From assembly GCF_037893015.1 (NCBI RefSeq), contig NC_133666.1, positions 620,663,156-620,727,155 of the forward strand: DNA of 64,000 nt, read 5' to 3'. The position numbers and the translations under genes are program-made. Positions within the stretch are counted from its first letter, which is position 1. Each line of letters opens with the position of its first letter. The notes beneath the pieces were generated by a model. It had not been told where the DNA came from. It did not search any database and worked only from the letters and a program-made list of their open reading frames with translations. The DNA comes from Macrotis lagotis. Lineage: Eukaryota > Chordata > Mammalia > Peramelemorphia > Peramelidae. This document shows positions 12,376 through 23,439 of this stretch, in pieces.

Positions 12376-12668
12376 AGTATCTGGATGGGGATTGCTCAGT
12401 GGGCTTCGGAGAAAAGAGGCAGAGGGAAGTGATTAAGTCTTAAGGAAGATCCTTGCATAAGTGTAAAGGGTAAGGATAACCTTAAGAAGACCTTGGCAAA
12501 AGCAAAGCAGAGACTGCTGGGTCCAGTAATTAAGTTAGCTAGAATTGCTGTTCTTATGAGAGACCTAAGAAAGACACTCACAGCAGGACTGAATGTTAGG
12601 TAAGAGTTCATTAATTGGAATCCTTCATCAGTAACTATTTTTAAAAATTATTTAAATATTTTATCTTA

Positions 12669-12818
12669 GGGGAGGCTAGGTGGTGCAGTGGATAAAGCAC
12701 CAGCCCTGGAGTCAGGCCCTGGGTTCAAATCCCATCTCAGACACTTAATAATTACCTAGCTGTGTGGCCTTGGGCAAGCCACTTAACCCCATTTGCCTTG
12801 CAAAAACCTAAAAAAAAA
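12669..12818 (+). repeat. WSINE1-like SINE
   Basis: Full-length copy ending in caaaaacctaaaaaaaa. Confidence 0.9.
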
Positions 12819-12990
12819 TTTTTTTAAATCTTATTTCCAATTACATACAATAGTAGTTACTACCAATCTTTTTTTTTTGCAGGATTTTGAATTTTACAAC
12901 TTATTTCTCCCTCCCTCCTTCCCTCCTCCTCCCAAAAGAAGGCAATCTGATAGTCTTACATTTGCTTCCATCATCTTCAACAGTACCGAT
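12819..12990 (-). mobile_element. L1-type LINE 3' end fragment
   Basis: The complement of an L1 3' end: 'ttccaattacatacaatag', 'gattttgaattttacaac' and a CT-rich 'tctccctccctcc' run. Confidence 0.6.
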
Positions 12991-14002
12991 TAAGAAAGTT
13001 ACTGTGGATTGATCTGTCTTGGAAACTGGGAAAAAATTGAAAATGGGTGCTAGACTGAAACTGAAAATAAGAAATTTTTTGAATCCATGTTACTGCCCTT
13101 TCTTTTAACTTCTCCCCTCATTTCCACATCCCATATCTAATCATTTGCCAAGTCTTATCAGTGATACCTCCCTAGCACATCTCTTCACTATAAAGCTGAA
13201 AATTGATTTTAATTCTATTTTTCTATGTCTCAATCAAACTAGTTTTAATATTCCCTTTCATGATTCCTTCCCCTCAAAAATTTCACCCAACACTTACATC
13301 CCAAAGAAACCTTACCTTTAGGTCAAGGTTTTGTCTTTTAATGACTTCCACCTTTGTAACCTCAATCATCACCCACTTTCCAGAGAAACTTGGTTAATCT
13401 AAAGATAAAAATCTCAACAATTAAACTAGTGAGGCAACTCCAATAATCTGTGACTTGAAACACTTGTCTGTGGATAAGGGGGGTTTCAGAAAGGGAGGTT
13501 TAAATGATAGAATTTCTGTTCTAATTATGACACTGATAGCCATTTACCTATGTTGCTCAAGATTTTTCTAGCTCATCTTGCTAATTGTTTTAAGACTGTT
13601 ATCCCAAACTCAGTGTTTTTGGTCATTGTGAAGTCATTGACCCAATTTATTGTTTACCATTGACCTAAGTAATAAATTGACTGTGCTTGGAGCCTTGTCT
13701 CTTAGGTTACTTTAATTTTTAAATGTAATTTAACCTAAAAAGGAAACTTTGTGTGTACTGAATCCTTTTTTGAAGGAATTTTGTTAGCAAGTATTTTTGT
13801 GTCTGTTTTCTATCTTTAGTGTATGATGTGTTGAGTGTGGTAATTTGGCAATAATTAGCAATAGAGGATCTGGGAAGTCTTTCTAATAGGCAAACCCTTT
13901 GTAGAGAACTCACTCTCTTCAAAGGAGACTCCCACCCTTAAGAGTCTGAAGATACTTTCACCTTAAGAGTGGTAAGGAGCTGTACACTAAGGATGGATCC
14001 TA

Positions 14003-14527
14003 ATGTTGTAAGAGGATTTGCTAGTTTCCTGTGAAGGACTCATGGCTGATACCTTAGTGCAGATGTAAAAAGAAAACACAGATTTATTAAAAAGTCATTA
14101 CAACACAAAAGAGAGAGCTAGTTAAGAGTTCTTTAACTGGATGCAACAATTTAACCAGGCAGGCCGGCCGCTAATTAACTTGTACATTAGAAGTCAGAGA
14201 GGTAAGGATGGTAAGAGAGAGGAATATTTGTTGTAGTTTCTCCTTAAATGTCCTCCTCAGGATCCATGGGAGAAATGGCATTTGGGGAGTGATCCAGGTC
14301 TTATATATAGGGTTGGTCTGGGATCTTGTACTGGAGATATTGCTCTAGGAGATGTGACTATAGGATGAACCCCTACTTGATACAATGTAACATACTATAA
14401 TACATGCATAATCTTGATCCACTGGTGATGCATGGCCAAGATCAAAGTCAAGGTCAATTGCAGAAAAAAGCTTACAAAATTTGTTTCCAATTACAATATT
14501 CCTCTATGTCCATAATTCCCTGCAACA
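14003..14527 (-). mobile_element. Possible ERV solo LTR (fossil)
   Basis: On the minus strand it would start TGTTGCAGGG and end CTTACAACA, with a TATA-like CCTATATATAAG near 14315-14326 and AATAAA near 14082-14087, in the right order and spacing for U3-R-U5. No clear target duplication was found and the U3 limit is uncertain. No internal coding region is attached. Confidence 0.42.
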
Positions 14528-14902
14528 ATAATAAGTCTGGAAAAAAGACACTTCCTAAACTAAAACTAGAGGGAAAATGTGTTTTAAAAGTGCCATATAT
14601 GGTCTAAAAAGGACACTTGTGTAAGTGTCCACTAATTTATTTTTGAAGCTCCATCACTGATGTTTAATATCTATGTACCTGTTTGTGGTTCCTACTTCAT
14701 TATATATTTAAATTATTGATGAGAGAGAGATGGGCTCCAGGTTTTGCCCTAAACTATATCTAATTAGTATCTTGCTCTGAATTATTATTATCATTAACTC
14801 AAAAACTGGGTTCCTAGGCAAAGAAAAGACTCATCCTATTGATAGCCACACCTATGACAGGGGAACTATAGTACTATGAATCCAGTTTAGAAAGCAAGGG
14901 CC

Positions 14903-15040
14903 AATAGAGCACTGGCCCTGAAGTCAGGAGTACTTGGGTTCAAATCCGGTCTCAGACACTTAATAATTGCCTAGCTGCGTGGCATTGGCCAAGCCACTTA
15001 ACCCCATTTGCCTTGCAAAAAAAAAAACCTGAAAAAAAAA
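14903..15040 (+). repeat. 5'-truncated WSINE1-like SINE
   Basis: Starts in the middle of the head (aatagagcactggcc). An imperfect duplication, agaaag..gggccaatag, flanks it. Confidence 0.88.
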
Positions 15041-15044
15041 GAAA

Positions 15045-16184
15045 GGGCCAATAGGGGAAATCAGCATTTCCCCTACCCTCCAAGGAAGAATTCACTAATA
15101 CCAAAAGCATCTACATTTCTGGGCAGCCCATGAACTTTTCTTTAGCCATTAACTGTCTAGCCATTCTCGTCACTAGTTTAAAGGTCATGAACTATTGGAA
15201 GGGCTCCTGAAAAAATGATTAAAACCTTATATCTTGACTAAAAATTGGACCAGTTCTCCAAACTGAAAAGATAGCTTACCGGACAGGGAGAGGTAAAATT
15301 CATAAAGGAAAGTAGACTTCTGAATCCTCTAAGTAGCACCAATGAGAAATGTTTGTATTCTGGACTATGACTCATGCAAAAACACTCTACAAGAGTCTAT
15401 TGGATTTTGCTTTTGTTACCTCCAAACAGTTGAGTTTGTTTTAGGAGAGGAAAAGATTACATACAGACTGCTTTTATTATTTTAGAGAGGGAGGTGCTTT
15501 TCTTTTTTTTTTCTTTTTTATTCTAGTTTTAAAAAGGGTTAGACCACTGAAGTCAGTTTCCATTAAGATTTCAAAGACAGTTTATAATTTGAACTTTCTT
15601 CTTGACCCCAAAAAAGAGAGAAGTTTGTTTAAATCAGAGTGACTTGAGGATAAATGAAACTTAATCATTACTTAAAAATAGTTTAAGAAAAATCGATTTT
15701 AAATATTAGAAATTATAAATACATATTCAATTGGATTCTGAAAGTTTTTTAAAAAAAATGATTCACAAAGTGTGGTATGAAAAAGAAATTGATACGTTAA
15801 AAGAATCAACCTAGTATGTCTATGAGAATAAAAGATAAGGAAAAAGAAAAATCTAAGCCTAGGTCCCAGACTGGATATTTCTATTGGCTGAAAGAAAGTT
15901 TGAAATTATGAAAGAAGAGGTGGATATATTTGTGGAATAGGTATTGCACAAAGATAAAGGATTTGAGGAATAAAGCTAGTCCTTAAGATAAAATTAGCCT
16001 TAGGGAATATTAAATATAGATTGTTACTGTTGAGCTTAATTTTCATGTTGCTTTCCAACATATGACATCAGGGCAATGAGTTTAAAACTAGAAAAAATTA
16101 GTTTTTGTCCTTAAAGCATACTTTGTTCAAGATATCTCTATATTGACCATGAAGGCAATTTAGAATGTCAAAACTTAATAGTTT
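15045..16184. other. AT-rich intergenic DNA, nothing recognised
   Basis: No frame above chance, no clear repeat signature and no RNA gene seen. It ends at the target duplication of the retrocopy. Confidence 0.6.
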
Positions 16185-16195
16185 AAAAAGTATGC
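16185..16195 (+). repeat. Target-site duplication, left copy (pairs with 18402-18412)
   Basis: The 11-mer aaaaagtatgc is repeated exactly after the A tail at 18402-18412 and defines the retrocopy boundaries. Confidence 0.85.
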
Positions 16196-18401
16196 GAGTC
16201 TGGGCCGAGCCGGGAACGGGTGCGGAGCGGCCGCTGAGGGGCCGCCGCTGTCGCGGCTCAGCCGCCCGCGATGCCTGCCTGCCGGCTGGGCGGGCCAGCC
16301 CCTGGAGGCCCGGGGGGCCCAGCCCCCGGGGGGGAGCCGCGGCCGGAGGCTGCCAGGCCCCCGCGGGGTGCCCTTCTGCGCTGTCCTCTTGTTATACCTA
16401 CCCAAAGACACACACAGTTCACAAACTAAAGAGAAACTTACTTGATATGAAAACATTCTACTTCAAGGCCAGAAGACAAACGGAGTTTGGAAAACCTCAG
16501 TATGTTGGACTTCTAGGGACTTCAATAAAGAAATAGTATAAGGGAAGAGACAAGAAAAAAGTTTCAAAATATAACTTCTTAGTAAGAAATGGATCCCAAA
16601 ACTTGTGGACAACAAAGAAGCCTCATGTCGATCCATCCTGAATATTTTCATCAAGAAGAGTTAGGAGGTGCTGGATATGCTCAAGTATCTTCCCTGATTT
16701 GTCTGCCACCCACTTCCAGCTGAAAATGATCTGAACCCCTGCACGTTTCTTACAGTACCTTGGCTGTACCTTTTCTCTACCTTCATCCTGCTTATTTGTG
16801 TAAATAGCATCCGTATCTGCGAAATTGTGAAGGCATCGCATCAGATCTAACTCTGTAGCTCATAAGAATTCAGCTCATAATGAGCACTTCAAGTTTGTCA
16901 AATCCAGTTGCCTCTTTGATGTTGCCTTTATGTCATACTTATTCTGTCCTGGGAAGTCCTCTTCTCTCATCCCAGACTTATCCAGCTTAAGTCCCCTTCT
17001 TCCATGAAACTGTCTCATACATTCCATTCAGAATTGATCTTCCCTTGATTTTAAACTCATACATGGGGGTTTTGTTTGTTTATAGTTTTGGGGATGATAT
17101 TGATGGTTCATTGTTGTAGGAAATTCCCTCTTTCCGTACAGGTTGGCACCTACTCTGTAACTTAGTTTCATAAGGGAGAGTAAACATTTTTAGGGCTGTG
17201 ATCTCTGGAGGAGTTGGGATATCCAAGATGATTCATTGGGGTAGTCCATGAAAATATTATTCAGTGGACTTTCCCTCATCACCTGCCTCTGCTGTTCTCT
17301 TTCTGAAGGCAGTTTGACCTCATCCCAGCAGCAGAAGGTAGACAGTCCTTCTCCTTCCTGCCCCAAGCTCCCTCCTTCCACTGGCACTGCAGTGCACAGT
17401 TCATATGTCTCCTGGAATGGCAAAAACTTTTTTTGTACTGTAAATCAATAAAATGTTATAAAGTACTGTTTTATAAGTCTTGACAATATTTTAATATATG
17501 TATATTTAAAAAACTCAAGGAACTTTATTTTCTTTTCCTTTTTTAGAAATATTTTATTTTGAGTTTTACAATTTTTTCCCCATTCTTGCTTCCCTCCCCC
17601 CACCCCCCACAGAAGGCATTCTGTTAGTCTTTACATTGGTTACATGTTATACACTGATCTCAGTTGAATGTGATGACAGAGAAATCATATCCTTAAGGAA
17701 GAAAAAATAAAGTATGAGATAGTAAAATTACATAATAATATAACATTCCCCCCCCCCAGTTTGACAGTAATAGTCTTTGGTCTTTGTTCCAAGTCCATAA
17801 TTCTTTCTCTGGATATAGATGGTATTCTCCTTTGCAGATACCCCAAAATTGTCCCTGGTTGTTGCACTGACGGGATGAGTAAGTCCATCAGGATTGATCA
17901 TCACCCTCATGTTGCTGTTAGGGTATGCAATGTTTTTCTTGTTCTGCTCATCTCTCTCAGCATGGTTCATACAAATCCTTCCAGGCTTCCCTGAATTCCC
18001 ATGCTTCCTGGCTTCTAATAGAACAATAGTGTTCCATGACATACATATACCACAGTTTGTTAAGTCATTCCCCAATTGAAGGACATTCACTTATTTTCCA
18101 ATTTTTTGCCACCACAAACAGGGCTGCTATGAATATTTTTGTACATCAAGGAACACTTTAAAGGACTCATCATTACTGACATTTTTTATTTATCTTTGTA
18201 TTCTGAACTGTGTCAGATACCAGTTAACTTCCAATTATTATTTGCAAATCCAGCCCTTAAAGCAAATCATGCCAGAGAAAGAACCAAACTCAGTCTTTTT
18301 GTCACATTTGATGATAAGCACTACTTGTAGTTTGTACATTTTTCTCATTTGGCTGAGCTGTTGGGTGAAGTCTTAATAAAGAATATTTTTTAAATGCAAA
18401 A
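16196..18401 (+). pseudogene. Unidentified processed retrocopy with CpG-rich 5' end
   Basis: The insert is bounded by an 11-bp target-site duplication, aaaaagtatgc, at 16185-16195 and 18402-18412, and ends in AATAAAG (18375-18381) plus a short A tail, so it is a full-length L1-mediated cDNA copy. It begins with about 190 bp of very GC- and CpG-rich DNA, unlike the AT-rich surroundings, as expected of a housekeeping 5' UTR or first exon. The copied RNA was about 1.6 kb once the later L1 (17530-18146) is removed. I could not recognise the parent gene: the longest frame (16165-16536) starts upstream of the insert and is not convincing. An alternative ATG-led frame at 16271 begins MPACRLGGPAPGG and soon stops. 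An earlier internal AATAAA lies at 17447. Confidence 0.72.
17530..18146 (-). mobile_element. L1 LINE 3' fragment inserted in the retrocopy
   Basis: Antisense of a marsupial L1 3' end: an A/T tail end, the tract complementary to the AGGATATGATTTCTCT region, the text complementary to GGACAATTTTGGGGTATCT, and the AATATTCATAGCAGCCC end. It is flanked by an imperfect target duplication, tcaaggaac(ac)ttta, at about 17515 and 18147, so it is younger than the retrocopy that it splits. No open frame is kept. Confidence 0.8.
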
Positions 18402-18412
18402 AAAAAGTATGC

Positions 18413-19074
18413 ACATACAGTAAAACCATTATATAAGAAATATTGTTAACAATTAAAACATGCAACTCTCTTGATATAAAAATCACAGAATATTATCTGA
18501 ATATTTTAAAGAAAGGAGGGAAATATTGAGTATGTAAAGAAAACTATCTAGATTCTGAAAAGTGAAAAGTGGTATCAATAAGATTCCAAAATGAAGAAAA
18601 AAAGAAAACATTGTAGTTTGCCATTTGAATAGCTGTTCTATTTAGGAATTATCCATTACTGATGATGGAAATTGGGTGGTGCCACCCAGAGAAGGAGCCA
18701 AAAATCAGGTTCTTGGAAGTAAAAAACTCATGACTGACCCTGGCAGTGTCTAAGCTCAGATTTTTTTTTTAATTCACAAGTCTGCAAAATTCACAAATTA
18801 AACTTCATCTGGAGAGACAGCAAGTTACTTGAGGACAGAATGAATAGTTTCATTGAAAGAGAGAAAGAGAAGCTTAGATTAGGTCTAGGAAAGAACTTTG
18901 TTACTAACCTGGAAAGAACATAGGTCCAGGAAAGAACTTGGAGGAAAGAAGGGAGAAGGAAATGGTAAGGAGCCCAGGAGAGAAGAGAAGAAAAGCTTAA
19001 CGTAAATCCAGCGAAATGGAGGTGGGCCCATATTGCCCCAGGGCCATAGGCCACCTCACACAGTGAGAAATGTG
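18413..19074. other. Intergenic DNA without recognised features
   Basis: Lies between the retrocopy and the RTE element. A purine-rich GAAAGAGAGAAAGAGAAG section near 18850 is the only notable composition. Confidence 0.5.
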
Positions 19075-20998
19075 GCAGCCCTACTGATGGGGAAATACAG
19101 AAGCTGCTAAATGAAAAATGAAAATGCCACAGAGTTTATCAATGGGATAGTTCATCCATTTCTAAGAAGGCAGCATTTAATTTCATTAAAAGGAAAGTCC
19201 AAGTGAAGCTTAGAGAGATACAGGACTCTTGGCTCAGTCAGAGGGCAGATGAAATTCAATTTTATACAGATAGTAACAAACCAAAATGCTTTTATGATGC
19301 CCTGAAAGGTATTTATGGACCAAAGACATATGGTGCATCTCAACTACTCAGTGCTGATGGATCAACATTGATTAATGATAGGAACTTGATCCTAGAGAGA
19401 TGGGCTGAACACTTCCATAGTCTTCTTAACAGACCATCATTAGTCAATGTAGAAGGCATTGACAATTTACCCCCAAGTTGAAGTCAATCAGTCCCTAACT
19501 GGAGTTTCAACTGAAAAAAAGGTTTTGAAAGCCATTAGACTCCTTTCAAGTGACAAAATACCCAGTGTTGATTCTATTCCAGCTGAGATCTACAAGGTGA
19601 GAGATACATTGCTCATCCAAAAACTGACTGAAATTTTCCAGGTTATTTGGCATGAAGAGGTTATCCCCCCCAAATTCAAGGATACCTCCATTATCCATCT
19701 CTATAAAAGTAAAGGGAATAGATTGTCTGTGACAATCACAGGAGTATTTCTCTTTTAGTCATTGCTGGTAAGATTCTTGCCAGAGGCCATCTCAGTAGGC
19801 TGATCCTGCATGAAAACTCCAGGAGAAATGCCAGGAATAGAACAGAGGTCTGTATTCAATATTTGTAGATCTGACCAAAGCCTTTGGTACTGTCAGTTGT
19901 GAGGGGTTTATGGAAAATTATGTCAAAATTTGGTTGCCAGAGAAGTTCATCTGTATTGTATCAATTTCATGATGGCGTGCATGCCTGGGTTCTGGACAGT
20001 GGATGATGTTCTCAAAATTTCCCAGTCATCAATGGAGTAAAATAAGGATGTGTCCTTGCTTCCATACTTTCTAGCATGATTTTTTCAGCCATTTTTATCA
20101 AACACCTTCAATGAGGATGAACATGGTATCAAGGTCATCTACCACACTGATGGCAAATTCTTCAACTTGAAAAGGCTACAAGCCAAGACCAAAGTGGAGG
20201 GAGTGTTGGTGCATGATCTTCTGTTTGCCCAATTATCATATCATGCACTCAATGCAGCCTCTGAAGCTGAGATACAATAAGTATGGATCAATTTTCTGCT
20301 GCTTGTGCAACAATGAACACCAAAAAACCCCAGGTGTTCCATCAGCCAGCACCACATCATCCAGATGTGGAGCCATCGATTACAGCAAATGGAGAAGTTT
20401 TGAGAACTATGGACAAGTTCACTTACTTTGGCAATGTCCTTTCCAAGAAGGTACACATTGACAATGAGGTTGGCATAGCTAACTCAGTGTTTTGGAGGCT
20501 CTGAAAGAAAATGTGGGAGAAAAGAGATGTTAGACTGAACCAATCTGAAGGTCTATAGAGCCATTGAGCTGAACTCATTGCTATATGCCTGTGAAACTTG
20601 GACAGTGCCATGTCAGGTAACTGAATCACTTCCATTTAAATTGTCTTAGGAAGATTCTGAAGATCACAGGAGAAGATACCAGAAACTGAGGTCCTTTCTT
20701 GAGTTAAACTACCTAGCATTCCAACATGACTACAGAAAATGCAACTATGAGGGGCTGGACTTGTTAGAATGTCAGATGTACGCTTGCCAAAAAAACTACT
20801 TTTTGGAGAACACACACTTTCAAGGGGGTCAGAAGTAGCAATACCAAGAAGGTCTCATTGAAGAACTTTAGAACTGATTGTACAGCATGGCATGCCCTCA
20901 TCAGTGAGGGTGCTGCAACTCTATGAGGAAGGCAGAATTGAAGTAGCTCAAAGGATCTAGGATCTACATTATACTGTAAGGATCTAGATTATACTGAC
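19075..20998 (+). mobile_element. RTE-type LINE (RTE-1/BovB kin), decayed reverse-transcriptase region
   Basis: The frames read fragments of an RTE endonuclease/reverse transcriptase polyprotein: DALKGIYGPKTYGASQLLSA and HFHSLLNRPS (19203-19481), then VLKAIRLLSSDKIP, VDSIPAEIYK, EIFQVIWHEEVIP and IIHLYKSKGNRLS (19459-19758). Later frames show DLTKAFGTV-like, VDKFTYFGNVLS-like and LYACETWT-like segments. The order matches the RTE/BovB family. The frame changes several times and stops are common, so it is inactive. The 5' end (apurinic endonuclease) is missing, as in most copies. The 3' end carries a short tandem of 'aggatctagattatactg'-type units (about 20954-20998). Confidence 0.88.
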
Positions 20999-21014
20999 TT
21001 GAAATCCAGCCAGA

Positions 21015-21310
21015 TCTGAAAATTGGTGCAAGGGATTTCCTCACAATTACACATTTCAAGTAACTCATATGTCTTATCTTATTTGAATTAGTCTGTTTTG
21101 GTCAGTTAGCTTTTCTGTGTTGCTTTGACTGAATACAGACACCTGTTTGTGTGTGTGTGTGTGTTTGTGTGTGTGTGTGATACCTCTTTTTCTTATTTCA
21201 AGGAATTGCATTTGTTTGTTTTTCTTCTCCTAACTCAGAAATTCTCTGTCCTTTCCTCCAATTAGAAATCAGATTGATTTTGTATTCAAGTTTATAGCCT
21301 GTTAATAGTT
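21015..21310 (+). repeat. Dispersed direct repeat, copy 1 (with 26330-26610)
   Basis: Shares, in the same orientation, the blocks 'tcacaattacacatttcaag', 'ttgactgaatacagac', 'cctttttcttatttcaaggaattgca' type and 'ctccaattagaaatcaga' with 26330-26610. Divergence is high (roughly a quarter of positions by eye). It could be a pair of old LTRs or two copies of an unnamed repeat. Confidence 0.6.
21143..21180 (+). repeat. (GT)n microsatellite, interrupted
   Basis: Two GT runs separated by one extra T. Confidence 0.9.
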
Positions 21311-21482
21311 TCTTTTAATGCATAAAAATTTGTGTCTCCTTTTACTTAAGGTCCAGAGTCAAGCTGAGGAAGTCTGATGCCAGTTTGTTATACAATTGGC
21401 ATGTTTCTTTTAAGGAATTGATATACTCAGAAGCTTGAACTTTTGTTTTCTCAGTCTTTCTACCTGCAACAGTTTTTGAAAA

Positions 21483-21621
21483 TTTTTGTTATGGTAATGG
21501 GATTAAGTGATTTGCCCAAGGTCACACAGCTAGTCAATTATTAAATGTCTGAGGTTGTATTTGAACTCTGCTCTTCCTGACTCCAGGGTTAGTGCACTAT
21601 CCACTGCACCACCTAGCTGCC
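21483..21621 (-). repeat. WSINE1-like SINE
   Basis: Complement of body and head, ending accacctagctgcc; moderately diverged. Confidence 0.85.
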
Positions 21622-22534
21622 TCAACTGCAAACTGTTTTTAACAGATTTCAGTTAAATGGGGTCCAGACTCAGAACAGTCAGAAAAACTTCCTGTTAATC
21701 TCTTACCAAAGGAACTTTATTGAGGAAGACAAGAGATTTGATGCCCTATTATTTCACATTCTTCTGAGATAAGGTAAGGTTTACTCACACATTGTTGGGA
21801 AAGGCTGGTGGAATAATTACTCCCTTTAAGAGAATGATGCCTTCTGGTAATAGTAAAATAAAAAAGTATTTCCCCCTTGGAAAAATTGACTTGAGTCCAG
21901 GGGAATAGTGGTCTGTAAAATTGACAGCCCTCTAGACTGGTTCTTATTGATCTGAAACTTCCCATACAGAAGTGGAGGGGGTGCTTAAAAGAGAGAACTC
22001 ACAAATTTTGTTAAAATATATATAAAAACACAACTGAGTTCCCAATTTGTTGGCAAATTAAAGACTTTCAGTAGATTAGGAAGTTAGTAAGCATATATTC
22101 ATCTTAATATTTTGTCTGATTTTTGTTTCTTTGTAAAACACAAAAAAATCTTTTTCTTGTCTCATGTTTAGTGTTTTTTAGATTTTTGCTACCTTAAAAA
22201 ATTTCTAAGGGGAATATTCCAGAAAGACTGATTAAAAAAAAGACTGCAGCCAAAGAGTTGAGTATGCTAGGGAAGATCAAGGAAGTTTTATATTTGAAGT
22301 CCATCTCTAAGCTTTCTGGAATTTTTGTCTAATTCTGTGTCCCAGGAAGAAGGAACTAATTCCAACTTTAGCCTTTTAGATGGTAATTGCTTAAAAGATT
22401 TTAGTAGATTTTGAAGGTTTGGAGATTAAGGAGACAGGAGATTAATCATTTTGAGATAATGGGGGAGAATTCCTGGGACTTTAGGAAAACTCAGGGATTT
22501 AGCCCCTTCCCTTTGTCCTAACTGATAAGGCATT

Positions 22535-22692
22535 AAAAAAAGTATTTATTTAAGGCAATGGGGGGGGGAGTGACTTGCTCAAGGTCACACAGCTAGGCAA
22601 TTACTAAGTGTCTGAGGTCACACTTGAACTCAAATCCTTCTGACTCCAAGGTCAGTGCTCTATCCTTTGTGTCACCTTACTGTTCTTCTGAT
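22535..22692 (-). repeat. WSINE1-like SINE, diverged
   Basis: Contains 'aaggtcacacagctagg' and 'ttctgactccaaggtcagtgc'; preceded by a G9 run. A repeat of 'ctgataaggcatt' on both sides is the likely target duplication. Confidence 0.85.
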
Positions 22693-23279
22693 AAGGCATT
22701 TAACTGAAACAACATATCTTAGTGAGTTTGAGAGTACCCCTTTGTAGAATTTGTTTTAAGAAAAACTAAGAATTAAATTATGTAAAAAAAATTCAATTCT
22801 ATAAATAGTATTGAAAGCTATTGTTTTAGTGTAGTGAAAGAAGGTTGCTAGGTTGAAAGTCATCCCAGAGTAAAGGGGGGATAAAGATAGTTTGCATTTT
22901 AATTTATCACTAACTTAAATAAATGATTTTTTATGTAAATTAGAAACAAGAAAATTAGAAAGAAACAATGCATTTGTCAGCTATTTGGAACTTAAACAGG
23001 TAACACTGTTACAAGTAATCTGAATTGTGCTAAATTGCAAGGGAGAATTTCTATGGAATAAAGATTGGTTATTTAGTTTATTTGGAATATGATTAAGGAA
23101 ATATAGTACTTGGCTATCCTGAACAACTGGTCATCTGGGGGTATATTCCCTAGTCTTTAGAATAGTAATCTGAGGCTTCTTACTTGCAACCCCTTCTTTC
23201 TTTGACCTGGGGTTAAAATTGGAAGAAAGGGTGGGGCTGGATCATAAAAATGAAAGGAATTAATTCTTTTCTTTGAGTC

Positions 23280-23439
23280 ATTTTTTTTTTAGATTTTTGC
23301 AAGGCAAACGGAGTTGGAGTTAAGTGGTTTGCCCAAGACCACACGGCTAGGTAATTATTAAGTGTCTGAGACCGGATTTGAACCCAGGTACTCCTGACTC
23401 CAGGGCTGGTGCTTCATCCACTACTCCACCTAGCCACCC
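23280..23439 (-). repeat. WSINE1-like SINE with target duplication
   Basis: Flanked by ctttgagtcattttt on both sides. Confidence 0.93.

Noticed and set aside
16165-16536. 123-aa plus-strand frame at the head of the unknown retrocopy
   Set aside because: It starts in flanking DNA before the target duplication, so it cannot be the parent protein as read.
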